NCBI RefSeq assembly: GCF_003259315.1
Contig: NZ_QLLT01000040.1
Coordinates: 1-46,862 of the forward strand
DNA: 46,862 bases
Source of the DNA: Kitasatospora sp. SolWspMP-SS2h
Lineage (GTDB): Bacteria > Actinomycetota > Actinomycetes > Streptomycetales > Streptomycetaceae
Direction: 5' to 3'
This document shows positions 1 to 9,855 of the stretch, one piece after another (position 1 is the stretch's first letter; each line of letters begins with the position of its first letter). The position numbers and the translations under genes are program-made. Under the pieces are notes generated by a model. It had not been told where the DNA came from. It saw only the letters and a list, made by a program, of their open reading frames with translations, and ran no database searches.

Positions 1-21
1 AGTCTGTTCACGCTGACTGCG

Positions 22-94
22 AGCGGACGACGAGATTCGAACTCGCGACCCTCACCTTGGCAAGGTGATGCTCTACCAACTGAGCCACGTCCGC
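22..94 (-). tRNA. tRNA-Gly (anticodon GCC)
   Basis: On the minus strand a complete cloverleaf can be folded. The 7-bp acceptor stem pairs GCGGACG with CGTCCGC, the T-arm carries GTTCGAATC, and the anticodon stem TCACC/GGTGA closes the loop TTGCCAA, which puts GCC at positions 34-36 and so decodes Gly GGC/GGU. The discriminator base is U, as expected for tRNA-Gly. No CCA is encoded, so the 3' end would be completed by nucleotidyltransferase. Confidence 0.96.
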
Positions 95-186
95 ACGGTG
101 CCTGGGCACCGGCCGCCCCGCTCGGGGTTCCCCCGGTTGCGGCGACGAGAAATACTCTACAACATCAATCGGCCTGCTTGCCCCAC

Positions 187-236
187 CCTTCCCCGGCGGT
201 GCGGCCGGGGAAGGCCGGCGGGCCCGGAACGGGCCC
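187..236 (-). terminator. Twin hairpins downstream of lsr2
   Basis: Two inverted repeats lie just past the lsr2 stop codon: 187-197 paired with 204-214, and 220-226 paired with 230-236. Neither is followed by a T-run, which is usual for terminators in this GC-rich group. They probably end lsr2 transcription before the tRNA gene. Confidence 0.55.
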
Positions 237-246
237 GTGGCGACGA

Positions 247-564
247 TCAGTTGCTCTCGGCGAACGCCTCGTAGACGTGCTTCGGGATGCGGCCGCGGGC
301 GGGCAGCTCGTGCCCGTTCGACTGGGCCCAGGCGCGCACGGCGGCCGGGTCCGGGGTGAGCGCGGTGCGGCGGAAGGACTTTCCGCTCCGGCTCTGCCGG
401 CGACCGGCGGCGACGAACGGGGCGAGGGCCTCCCGGAGCTTTTCCGCGTTGTCGGCGGACAGGTCGATCTCGTACGACTTCCCGTCCACGCCGAAGTGAA
501 CGGTTTCCGCGGCGGTGCCGCCGTCCAGATCGTCGGAGAGCGTGACGACTACACGCTGAGCCAT
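247..564 (-). CDS. lsr2: Lsr2 nucleoid-associated protein (H-NS-like xenogeneic silencer)
   Basis: A 105-residue protein of the normal length for Lsr2. Residues 1-60 (starting MAQRVVVTLSDDLDGG) form the N-terminal dimerisation domain. The C-terminal DNA-binding domain has the diagnostic RGR loop (ARGRIPKHV), which inserts into the minor groove of AT-rich DNA. The family silences horizontally acquired genes and compacts the nucleoid. The start was chosen because GAGAGGA sits about 9 nt upstream; longer readings add only low-complexity sequence. It is transcribed away from the purSQL operon, with a 410-bp divergent region between them. Streptomycetes usually carry two lsr2 paralogues; I recall the one beside purS as the core copy, which I infer rather than prove here. 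Confidence 0.93.
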   Translation of the reverse strand: MAQRVVVTLSDDLDGGTAAETVHFGVDGKSYEIDLSADNAEKLREALAPFVAAGRRQSRSGKSFRRTALTPDPAAVRAWAQSNGHELPARGRIPKHVYEAFAESN

Positions 565-974
565 GGGTGTCAATCCTCTCGGGCAATTCGGCCGTCGGGG
601 GTCTCGGATGCCCCGCCGGTCCGCTGGGCCGGGATCGCGGCATCCGCAGGCGGGCAGGGGAGCCCGCGCCGAGATGCGGCGCGTCCGGCTGCCGGTCGCC
701 CTATTCTGCACCCGAAGGCCGGTGAAATCGTAGAGTTGGGGATTCCTTTTTTCTGGATATTCACGTGCTTCCCTCCGGAGCGGATACCCGCCCGCCGGAG
801 ACGGGATTAAACCGGCGAAATCGGGTGCGCGCCGGAGCCGCCCGGGGCCGACTGCCCTTGGGGCGTAAGGGGTGTGGGTCTACGCGCGTTGCCGCCGGTG
901 GCCCGCAAGAGGGCCCCGCAGCCCGGGTAGTCTGGAGTTCCCCCGCCTTCACGCAATCACCACCGGGAGTGCCA
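565..974. promoter_or_regulatory. Divergent lsr2 / purSQL intergenic region with AT-rich patch
   Basis: This 410-bp space holds no convincing gene. A TAGTCT hexamer at 928-933 fits a -10 element for purS, about 42 nt before its GTG. At 741-763 there is a conspicuous AT-rich stretch (GATTCCTTTTTTCTGGATAT) in an otherwise very GC-rich background. It lies about 180 bp upstream of the lsr2 start and is a plausible Lsr2 autoregulatory binding site, although that is inference. I see no purine riboswitch core. Confidence 0.4.
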
Positions 975-1232
975 GTGGCACGCGTCGTAGTCGACGTCAT
1001 GCTCAAGCCGGAGATCCTCGACCCCCAGGGCCAGGCGGTGCAGCGTGCACTGCCGCGTCTCGGGTTCGCCGGGATCGCCGACGTCCGCCAGGGCAAGCGT
1101 TTCGAGTTGGAGCTGGAGGGGCCGGTCGACGACGCCGCGCTCGCCCGCATCCGCGAGGCCGCCGAGACCTTCCTCGCCAACACCGTGATCGAGGACTTCA
1201 CCGTCCGGATCGAGGACGGGGACGCCAAGTGA
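975..1232 (+). CDS. purS: Phosphoribosylformylglycinamidine synthase subunit PurS
   Basis: An 85-residue small subunit of the FGAM synthase complex (step 4 of de novo IMP synthesis), which bridges PurL and PurQ and helps pass ammonia between them. The N-terminus VARVVVDVMLKPEILDPQG and the segment with VRQGKRFELEL match the PurS fold. The GTG start at 975 is preceded by GGGAG at a suitable distance; the upstream in-frame stretch has no PurS similarity. The stop codon overlaps the purQ start by 4 nt (GTGA), so the genes are translationally coupled. Confidence 0.95.
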   Translation: MARVVVDVMLKPEILDPQGQAVQRALPRLGFAGIADVRQGKRFELELEGPVDDAALARIREAAETFLANTVIEDFTVRIEDGDAK

Positions 1233-1905
1233 CCACCCGTATCGGCGTCGTCACTTTCCCCGGCTCCCTCGACGACCGCGACGCCCAGCGCGCGGTCCGG
1301 CTGGCCGGCGCCGAGCCGGTCGCCCTCTGGCACCGTGACAAGGATCTCCACCAGGTCGACGCCGTCGTCCTGCCCGGCGGATTCTCTTACGGCGACTATC
1401 TGCGCTGCGGTGCCATCTCCCGCTTCTCGCCGGTGATGGACACCGTCATCGAGCAGGCGAAGCTCGGAATGCCGGTCCTCGGTATCTGCAACGGCTTCCA
1501 GGTGCTGTGCGAATCGCACCTGCTGCCCGGCGCGCTCACCCGGAACGACTCGCTGCACTTCATCTGCCGCGACCAGAAGCTCCGCATCGAGAACGCCGAC
1601 ACCGCCTGGACCCGGGATTACTCGGCCGGCCAGGAAATCGTCGTTCCGCTGAAGAACGGCGAGGGCCGGTTCGTCGCCGACGGGCACGTCCTCGACGAAC
1701 TGGAGGCGGAGGGCCGGATCGTGGCCCGTTACCTGGACGTCAACCCGAACGGTTCGTACCGCGACATCGCCGGCATCACCAACGCGGCCGGCAATGTCGT
1801 CGGCCTGATGCCGCACCCGGAGCACGCCGTGGAGCCGCTCACCGGCCCGACCACCGAGGGCCTGGGCTTCTTCACTTCCGTCCTGAAGCAGCTGGTGAAC
1901 GCCTG

Positions 1906-1906
<1 letters not shown>
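1229..1906 (+). CDS. purQ: Phosphoribosylformylglycinamidine synthase subunit PurQ (glutaminase)
   Basis: A 225-residue class I glutamine amidotransferase that releases ammonia from glutamine for FGAM synthesis. The nucleophile is Cys87 in GICNGFQ, and the other two triad members are His196 and Glu198 in MPHPEH. The N-terminal RIGVVTFPGSLDDRD and the LPGGFSYGDYLRCGA segment (oxyanion region) are typical. It starts with GTG inside the purS stop (4-nt overlap) and its own TGA shares one base with the purL ATG. Confidence 0.97.
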
Positions 1907-4161
<2,255 letters not shown>

Positions 4162-4175
4162 CGGCGCGTCAACCC

Positions 4176-4226
4176 CCGCGGGGCGGCCGGTCCGGTACTG
4201 CCGGGCCGGCCGCCCCGCGGCGTTTT
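4176..4226 (+). terminator. Rho-independent terminator of purSQL
   Basis: A perfect 15-bp GC stem (4176-4190 with 4206-4220) is closed by a 15-nt loop and followed by CGTTTT. This is a textbook intrinsic terminator 14 nt after the purL stop. Confidence 0.85.
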
Positions 4227-4240
4227 GTACGCTGCGGGGC

Positions 4241-5053
4241 ATGCCCACCGTGAAGACCCGAACCTACGACCCGGTGAAGGTGCGTGCCGCGCTCACCGGG
4301 CAGCTCGACGCGATCTCCGCCGCCGTCCGCGCCCTGGACGACGGGCAGCTCGCCCGGCCCACCCGGCTGGGGGAGTGGCGGGTGCGCGAACTCGTCGCCC
4401 ACCTCGGCATGGTGGTCAGCTGGGTGCCGCTGCACCTGCACGACCCGCTGCCGCCGCAGGCCCCGATCACCCCGCTGCACTGGGCGTCCCGGACCAGGAC
4501 CGCGGCCACCGCCGTCAACGCCACCGCCGTCGAGCTGGTGGCCGAGCAGTTCTCCGGCGACGCCGCCCAGGTGTCCGGCGAACTCGACCGGCAGATCGGC
4601 GAGTTGTGGAAGGCCCTGGACAGCGCGGACGGCCGGCGGCCCGACCTGGTCATCCCGATGCGGTTCGGGCCGATGGCCCTGGCCGACTTCCTGGTCACCC
4701 GGCTGGTCGAGACCGTGGTGCACGGCGACGACCTGGCCGCCGCCCTCGGCCTCGACCCCTTCCCGCACGACCGCTTCGCGCTGGCCTCCGCGGCCCGGCT
4801 GCTCGCCGACGCCTTCGCCGTCCAGGTGCCGGGCGGAGCCGTCGAGCTGCGCGTCCCGCCGTACGCGGTGGTGCAGGCCGTCGAGGGTCCCCGGCACACC
4901 CGGGGCACCCCGCCGAACGTGGTGGAGACCGACCCGCTGACCTGGATCCGGCTCGCCACCGGCCGGACCGCCTGGGCCGACGCCGTCGACACCGCGCTCA
5001 CCGCCAGCGGCGAGCGCAGCGACCTCAGCGGCTACCTGCCGGTGCTGGGCTGA
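4241..5053 (+). CDS. Maleylpyruvate isomerase-family (mycothiol-dependent, DinB-like) protein with SCP2-like C-terminus
   Basis: A 270-residue protein. The N-terminal four-helix DinB/MDMPI-like domain (residues about 10-175) carries the expected metal triad: His54 in LVAHLG, and Glu157 and His161 in LVETVVHGDDLA. The C-terminal part (about 180-270, ending TASGERSDLSGYLPVLG) resembles the sterol-carrier-like domain found in these proteins. The family includes mycothiol-dependent maleylpyruvate isomerase, but most members beside purL have no known substrate, so only a mycothiol-linked isomerase or transferase role can be suggested. It lies 15 nt past the purL terminator and is probably transcribed separately. 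Its last 22 nt overlap the end of the next, convergent gene. Confidence 0.85.
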   Translation: MPTVKTRTYDPVKVRAALTGQLDAISAAVRALDDGQLARPTRLGEWRVRELVAHLGMVVSWVPLHLHDPLPPQAPITPLHWASRTRTAATAVNATAVELVAEQFSGDAAQVSGELDRQIGELWKALDSADGRRPDLVIPMRFGPMALADFLVTRLVETVVHGDDLAAALGLDPFPHDRFALASAARLLADAFAVQVPGGAVELRVPPYAVVQAVEGPRHTRGTPPNVVETDPLTWIRLATGRTAWADAVDTALTASGERSDLSGYLPVLG

Positions 5054-5919
5054 GGGCCCGGGCCCCCGGCCAGCGCGGCGGCCAACTCCCGCACGCCCGC
5101 CTCGCGTTCGGCGGCCGTGTCGCCGTAGTCGTGGCTGTGGGTGAACTCGGCGTTCGGGAACGTCCGGGCCATCCACAGCGCGCAGTAGTGGCCGGGCAGC
5201 ACGCAGGACTGCAGCTCGGTGTAGACCTCGACCACGTCCCGCGGGTCGACCCCGGACGCGGCCAGCCGCTCCCACAGCGCCTCCTCGGCGTGCCGGGCGA
5301 GCGAGCCGTGGGCGGTGACGACCCGCGGCTCGCCGTCCGGCCCGCGCAGCGTGAACGCCGCGGAGCCGGGCACGCCCCGGGTGTGCCGGACGTCCTCCAG
5401 CACCCGGGGCCACCACTGCTCGTCGCTCTCGAAGGCGCGCAGGTCGGTGCCGCGCATCCGGCCCTCCGCCGCCGAGAACAGCCGGAACACCTCGTCCGGC
5501 CGCTCGGCCCCGGCCAGCGCCCGCAGGTTCTCCTCCAGCGTGCCCAGGTTGTCGAGGAACGCGCCGAGGGTGGCGTCGACCGGGACGGACGGCCCCCGGA
5601 AGGCCAGGTACACCGCCCGGACCCGGCCTTCGCCGTCCACGCACAGCTCGGCGCCGCGGTCGCTGCCCAGCCGCGCCCAGTCCGCCTCGGGCCGTCCGTC
5701 CGTGGACAGCCCGGCCGTGCGGGCCCAGTCGGCGAGCCGGAGCGGACGGCCGGGGTCGGCGGTGAAGTACGGCCCGACCCGCAGCGGCAGGCCGGCGCCG
5801 GAGAGCAGCGCCGCCGCCCCGGCGGGGACGGCGGTGGCGGCGAGCGCGGCGGGGTCGGGGCGGTGCAGGCCGTCCGATCCGAAGCGGTCGAGCAGGCGCT
5901 GGGCGAGGTCGGTGGTCAT
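5032..5919 (-). CDS. SUKH-like protein with C-terminal nucleotide/nucleic-acid deaminase-like domain
   Basis: A 295-residue protein. Residues about 1-165 resemble the SUKH-4 immunity-protein fold (PYFTADPGRPLRLADWA, VYLAFRG, VDATLGAFLDNLGTLEENL). Residues about 185-295 show a deaminase-like zinc site: His210-Ala-Glu212 (the HAE motif) followed by Cys239 and Cys246 in ELQSCVLPGHYC, a C-x6-C spacing in place of the usual PCxxC. Members of the deaminase and SUKH superfamilies often work in toxin/immunity pairs, but this gene sits among housekeeping genes and its function is unknown. It is convergent with the MDMPI gene (22-nt overlap of 3' ends). The start was chosen at MTTDLAQ; the upstream in-frame sequence is low-complexity. 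Confidence 0.72.
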   Translation of the reverse strand: MTTDLAQRLLDRFGSDGLHRPDPAALAATAVPAGAAALLSGAGLPLRVGPYFTADPGRPLRLADWARTAGLSTDGRPEADWARLGSDRGAELCVDGEGRVRAVYLAFRGPSVPVDATLGAFLDNLGTLEENLRALAGAERPDEVFRLFSAAEGRMRGTDLRAFESDEQWWPRVLEDVRHTRGVPGSAAFTLRGPDGEPRVVTAHGSLARHAEEALWERLAASGVDPRDVVEVYTELQSCVLPGHYCALWMARTFPNAEFTHSHDYGDTAAEREAGVRELAAALAGGPGPQPSTGR

Positions 5920-6020
5920 GGTGCTCCGGTCGATCGGGTCGCGGGAGGCCGACCGGGTCCGGCGGGCCTCCTGCCGCCAGCTTAGTGAGCCACCCGCGGG
6001 GCACTGCGGGGTGCCGGGGT

Positions 6021-6890
6021 TCAGGGGGCGGGCGGCCCGTCGAGGTAGGTGCCCCGCGCGTCGTACGGCCAGGCGTTGGCGACGCAGCCCTTGAGGCCGT
6101 AGATCTGCTGCATCATCGCGGGGGCGGGCCTGCCCGGGCCGGGGCAGGCCTGGTGGCCGTGGCCGATCCGGTGGCCGACCTCGTGGTTGACGATCAGCGC
6201 CCGGTAGTCGTCCAGGGCGCCGTCGAACTGCGGCGAACCGGTCAGCCAGCGCTTGGAGTTGACCACCACCTGCTTGCCGACGTCGCAGTTCACCTCGCCC
6301 CGGGTGTCGAGGCCGCCGGTCGCGCAGACCGCGTCCGCGGTGTCGGGGGAGGCGATCTTCACGGTGAAGTCGTAGCTGTCGGAGGAGACCAGCTGGAAGC
6401 TGTCGCGCCGGTCGGCGGTCCAGCCGCGCGGGTCGGACAGGATGGCCTGGACGGTGGCCGCGGCGGCGTTCGGGTCGATGCCGATGCCGTCCTCGACCTC
6501 CACCCGGTAGCGGCGCAGGGTCGCCCCGGTGCCGGCCCGGCCGCCGGTGGCGGTGGCCGTGGTGAAGACGCCGCCGCCGTGGACGACGATCTCCGGGGGC
6601 GTGCTGGACGGCGGCCCGCTGGACGGCGGCGCGCCGGTCGGGGGCGGGTCGGCCGGAGGCGGGTCGGCGGCGGGTGGGGGAGTCGACGGCGCGGGGGAGC
6701 CGGGGGACGAGGCCGGTGGCGGGGCGGCCCGGGCCTGGGCGGTCGCGGTGCCGGCGGGGTGCTGCCGGAAGTCCAGCCGCAGGGCGGCGTACCCGGCCGT
6801 GCCCAGGACGGCCAGGGCCGTGGCGCAGCCCAGGGCGAGGGCCGGCCGGCGGCGGGCGCGGCGGCGTGGCGTTCGGTGGGCTGCGCGCAT
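6021..6890 (-). CDS. DUF3152 secreted metzincin-like protein
   Basis: A 289-residue protein. It has an Arg-rich N-terminus, one hydrophobic signal/anchor helix (about 20-42), and a Pro/Ser-rich linker (about 55-100) typical of exported wall-spanning stalks. The globular domain holds the zinc motif HEVGHRIGHGH (His236, Glu237, His240, His246; HExxHxxGxxH spacing), with a Met-rich turn after it (PAPAMMQQ). This is the metzincin layout, so it is likely a cell-surface or extracellular metalloprotease-like protein; the substrate is unknown. The start at MRAAHRTPRRR was chosen because it begins the positively charged n-region. An inverted repeat lies about 60 bp upstream. Confidence 0.82.
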   Translation of the reverse strand: MRAAHRTPRRRARRRPALALGCATALAVLGTAGYAALRLDFRQHPAGTATAQARAAPPPASSPGSPAPSTPPPAADPPPADPPPTGAPPSSGPPSSTPPEIVVHGGGVFTTATATGGRAGTGATLRRYRVEVEDGIGIDPNAAAATVQAILSDPRGWTADRRDSFQLVSSDSYDFTVKIASPDTADAVCATGGLDTRGEVNCDVGKQVVVNSKRWLTGSPQFDGALDDYRALIVNHEVGHRIGHGHQACPGPGRPAPAMMQQIYGLKGCVANAWPYDARGTYLDGPPAP

Positions 6891-6948
6891 CTGGCGGCTT
6901 CCTCGGGGCGACGACGGGGCGGCGCGGACGGTGCGTTCGCACACCCGT

Positions 6949-6976
6949 GCCGTACCGTCTACATACGCGGTATGGC
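6949..6976 (-). promoter_or_regulatory. Operator-like inverted repeat upstream of the DUF3152 gene
   Basis: The arms GCCGTACCG (6949-6957) and CGGTATGGC (6968-6976) are inverted with one mismatch and a 10-nt, AT-richer spacer. The position, about 60 bp before the DUF3152 start and in the only gap upstream of it, suggests a promoter/operator for that gene. No regulator can be assigned. Confidence 0.4.
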
Positions 6977-7137
6977 GCCGCTTGGTTCCCGCCCCGCCCC
7001 GATCGGCCGCTACCGGCCACGGCGCCGCACGTCGCTCCCGCCCCCTCCCCGGCGCGTACCGGCAGGCGGGGTCCCCGGAGGACGGCAACGGGCCGCCCCC
7101 GCGGTGGGGGCGGCCCGTCCGGACGGCGGGTGGACGT

Positions 7138-7581
7138 TCAGTGCTCCTGCTTGAGCACGGTGTACGCCTCGGCGCTGCTGTCCTTCAGGAACTGCCAGCA
7201 GCGGGCCTCCTCCTCGGTCTCCTTGATCGCCCCGGCCGCCCGGGCGAGCGCCGCCAGGCAGCGCAGGAAGCCGCGGTTGCCGCGGTGCTCCCACGGGACG
7301 GGGCCGTGGCCGTGCCAGCCGTTGCGGCGCAGGGCGTCGAGGCCGCGGTGGTAGCCGGTGCGGGCGTAGGCGTAGGACTCCACCGTCCGGCCGGCTGCGA
7401 AGGCGTCGTCCGCGAGCATCGCCCAGGCCAGGCAGAACGCCGGGTACTCGGCGGCGACCTGGGTCGGCGAGGCCGACTCCTCGGCGAGCATCCGGTAGGG
7501 CTGCTCCTCCTCGGGCAGGAGGGTCGGCTCGGGGCCGTCGAGCAGGTTCTTGTGCATCTCCATGGTGTGCCAGTCTGCCAT
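7138..7581 (-). CDS. DUF3151 family protein
   Basis: A 147-residue soluble protein with helical, TPR-like composition (YPAFCLAWAMLADDAFAAGRTVESYAYARTGYHRGLDALRRNGW). It belongs to the DUF3151 family, conserved across actinobacteria and commonly found beside the aldolase gene fbaA, as here. Its function is unknown. MADWHTMEMHKNLL is taken as the start because the residues upstream are low-complexity. Hairpins separate it from fbaA, so it may have its own promoter. Confidence 0.82.
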   Translation of the reverse strand: MADWHTMEMHKNLLDGPEPTLLPEEEQPYRMLAEESASPTQVAAEYPAFCLAWAMLADDAFAAGRTVESYAYARTGYHRGLDALRRNGWHGHGPVPWEHRGNRGFLRCLAALARAAGAIKETEEEARCWQFLKDSSAEAYTVLKQEH

Positions 7582-7624
7582 CCGGGCCCGGCCGGGTGAC
7601 CGGGGCGGACCGGACCGGAACGGC

Positions 7625-7669
7625 GGAGCCCCCGCTCCTCCCCGCGGACGGGGACGGGGCGGGGGCTCC
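7625..7669 (-). terminator. Terminator hairpin downstream of fbaA
   Basis: Perfect 11-bp arms (7625-7635 and 7659-7669) enclose a GC-rich loop between fbaA and the DUF3151 gene on the same strand. There is no T-run. It would separate the two transcripts or stabilise the fbaA 3' end. Confidence 0.55.
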
Positions 7670-7724
7670 GACGGCGGGCGCCCGGACGCGCGGGCGCCTC
7701 GCTTCACGCGTTCACTTCACGCGT

Positions 7725-8747
7725 TCACTTCATGCGCTTGCCGGCCGAGCGCAGCTGCTGCGCGGCCTCGGTGACGCGGTGGGCCATGCCGGCCTCGGCC
7801 AGCTTGCCCCAGGTGCGCGGGTCGTAGGTGTTCTTCTTGCCGACCTCGCCGTCGACCTTCAGCACGCCGTCGTAGTTGCGGAACACGTGGTCCACGACCG
7901 GGCGGGTGAAGGCGTACTGGGTGTCGGTGTCGAGGTTCATCTTGACGACGCCGTTCTCCAGCGCGGTCAGGATCTCCTGCTCGGTGGAGCCGGAGCCGCC
8001 GTGGAAGACGAAGTCGAACGGGTCCTGCTTGCCGTACTTCTTGCCGATCTCGGCCTGCAGGTCGGCGAGCAGCTCCGGGCGCAGCACCACGTTGCCCGGC
8101 TTGTAGACGCCGTGCACGTTGCCGAACGAGGCGGCCAGCAGGTAGCGGCCCTTCTCGCCCAGGCCGAGCGCCTCGGCGGTGCGCACCGCGTCGGAGACGG
8201 TGGTGTACAGCTCGTCGTTGATCTCGTGCGAGACGCCGTCCTCCTCGCCGCCGGTCGGGGTGATCTCGACCTCCAGGATGATCCTGGCGGCGGCGGCCTG
8301 GGCCAGCAGCTCCTGGCCGATGGCCAGGTTGTCGGCCAGGGTCTCGGCCGAGCCGTCCCACATGTGCGACTGGAATAGCGGGTTGTCGCCGCGGGCCACC
8401 CGCTCGGCGGAGATCGCGATCAGCGGGCGGACGTAGCCGTCCAGCTTGTCCTTCGGGCAGTGGTCGGTGTGCAGCGCCACGGTGATGTCGTACTTGGCCG
8501 CGACGATGTGCGCGAACTCGGCCAGCGCGACCGCGCCGGTCACCATGTCCTTGTTGTACTGGCCACCCAGGAACTCCGCACCACCCGTGGAGATCTGGAT
8601 GATGCCGTCGCTCTCGGCCTCGGCGAAGCCGCGCAGGGCGGCGTGCAGGGTCTGCGTCGAGGTGACGTTGATGGCCGGGTAGGCGAACTTGCCCGCCTTG
8701 GCCCGGTCGAGCATCTCGTTGTAGGCCTCGGGAGTTGCGATGGGCAT
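7725..8747 (-). CDS. fbaA: Class II fructose-1,6-bisphosphate aldolase
   Basis: A 340-residue zinc-dependent aldolase that splits fructose-1,6-bisphosphate into DHAP and glyceraldehyde-3-phosphate, a central glycolytic and gluconeogenic step. Visible family blocks are the Zn-ligand segment LHTDHCPKD, the GGEEDGVSHE loop, ASFGNVHGVY with its metal-binding His, and VFHGGSGST for phosphate binding. The N-terminus MPIATPEAYNEMLDRA is the normal start, preceded by AGGAG. Just before the stop the DNA carries a short direct repeat (TTCACGCG units around 7704-7732) of no obvious function. Confidence 0.97.
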   Translation of the reverse strand: MPIATPEAYNEMLDRAKAGKFAYPAINVTSTQTLHAALRGFAEAESDGIIQISTGGAEFLGGQYNKDMVTGAVALAEFAHIVAAKYDITVALHTDHCPKDKLDGYVRPLIAISAERVARGDNPLFQSHMWDGSAETLADNLAIGQELLAQAAAARIILEVEITPTGGEEDGVSHEINDELYTTVSDAVRTAEALGLGEKGRYLLAASFGNVHGVYKPGNVVLRPELLADLQAEIGKKYGKQDPFDFVFHGGSGSTEQEILTALENGVVKMNLDTDTQYAFTRPVVDHVFRNYDGVLKVDGEVGKKNTYDPRTWGKLAEAGMAHRVTEAAQQLRSAGKRMK

Positions 8748-8943
8748 GCGAATCCGCTCCTGTCGGTGTGGGGCGATCGGACGACGCTGTCCGAAGGCTC
8801 GATACGCCTGTGGTTCACGACATCGATGCGGTACGAGCGATGAGGGTGGCAGCTCGACCGCGGGCCGGACACCTCGGCCATCTTCCCAGACTCCCCCCGG
8901 GGACACACCCAGCGGCCCGCCACTTGGGACGGCCGACCGGGCG

Positions 8944-8987
8944 GACGCCCCCGCGCCCCGCCCCGGACGCCCCCGCGCCCCGCTCCG
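8944..8987. repeat. 22-bp tandem repeat (2 copies)
   Basis: Two head-to-tail copies (8944-8965, 8966-8987) differ at one base. They lie in the 290-bp divergent gap between fbaA and dedA. The unit is almost pure G+C; it may be a slippage product rather than a regulatory site. Apart from the promoters of the two flanking genes I see nothing else in this gap. Confidence 0.6.
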
Positions 8988-9036
8988 GAGGCCGCCGGTT
9001 AAGGCTTCGCAAAGCGGTACGGGCTATCCTGCGCGC

Positions 9037-9759
9037 GTGGAACACATCCAGCTCGCCGTCAACGTCCTTGACGCCAAATCGCTCGTCGCCTCCGTCGGCG
9101 CCATCGGGATCCTGGCGATCATCTTCGCCGAGACCGGCCTGCTGGTCGGGTTCTTCTTCCCCGGTGACTCGCTGCTCATCCTGGCCGGTGTCGCCGCCTC
9201 CAGCGCCGCCGACAAGGTGCTCGGCGAAGGCGCCCAGATGAACATCGCCCTGCTGCTGGTCGGTGCGCCGATCTGCGCCGTCGTCGGCGCCCAGCTCGGG
9301 CACCTGCTGGGCCGGAAGGTCGGCCCGCGGATGTTCGACAAGCCGAACTCGAAGATCCTGCGCCCCGAGTACGTGGAGAAGGCGGAGGAGTACTTCGAGA
9401 AGTTCGGCCCGGCCAAGGCCGTGGTGATGGCCCGCTTCATCCCGATCGTGCGGACCTTCCTCAACCCGGTCGCCGGCACCCTGCAGATGCCCGCCAAGAC
9501 CTTCTTCGTCTGGAACGTCGTGGGCGCGGTGCTGTGGACCGAGACCATGCTCCTGATCGGCTACTTCACCGGCGACCAGCTCGCCCCGGTGATCGACAAG
9601 TACCTGCTGCCGGCGATGGCGCTGATCATCCTGATCTCGGTCTCGCCGATCTTCGTCGAGGTGATCCGCGAGCGGAAGAAGAAGAAGGCCGCGGCGGCCG
9701 CGGGCGCCGTCGCGCCGGAGCACGAGCCGGTGCCCACCGGCCGCCACCGCAAGCACTGA
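9037..9759 (+). CDS. DedA family membrane protein
   Basis: A 240-residue integral membrane protein with about four hydrophobic segments plus re-entrant loops. DedA hallmarks are ETGLLVGFFFPGDSLLILAG near residue 35 and the amphipathic FGPAKAVVMARFIPIVRTF with the conserved Arg. DedA proteins are implicated in scrambling or flipping of lipid carriers such as undecaprenyl phosphate; the substrate here is inferred only from the family. The C-terminus is a charged Lys-rich, then Ala-rich tail. The GTG start is preceded by TATCCT (9025-9030) exactly 6 nt upstream, so the mRNA is probably leaderless and no Shine-Dalgarno is needed. Confidence 0.9.
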   Translation: MEHIQLAVNVLDAKSLVASVGAIGILAIIFAETGLLVGFFFPGDSLLILAGVAASSAADKVLGEGAQMNIALLLVGAPICAVVGAQLGHLLGRKVGPRMFDKPNSKILRPEYVEKAEEYFEKFGPAKAVVMARFIPIVRTFLNPVAGTLQMPAKTFFVWNVVGAVLWTETMLLIGYFTGDQLAPVIDKYLLPAMALIILISVSPIFVEVIRERKKKKAAAAAGAVAPEHEPVPTGRHRKH

Positions 9760-9807
9760 GCCCGGCGACCGGCCCGATCGGCACGGGAAACCGCGAGGAC
9801 CCCGGCG

Positions 9808-9855
9808 AACGGCGAGGGCCCCGACCACCGTCCGGTGGTCGGGGCCCTCGCCGTT
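9808..9855. terminator. Bidirectional terminator between dedA and pyrE
   Basis: A perfect 23-bp inverted repeat (9808-9830 with 9833-9855) with only 2 nt between the arms lies between two convergent genes, so it can end transcription from both sides. Confidence 0.8.

Noticed and set aside
760..773. Second parS-like site around TTCACGTGCTT
   Set aside because: Only one half matches and the palindrome is broken; too weak to call.
7704..7732. Short repeats TTCACGCGTTCAC at the fbaA 3' end
   Set aside because: Two short copies adjoining a stop codon, most simply slippage; no feature assigned.
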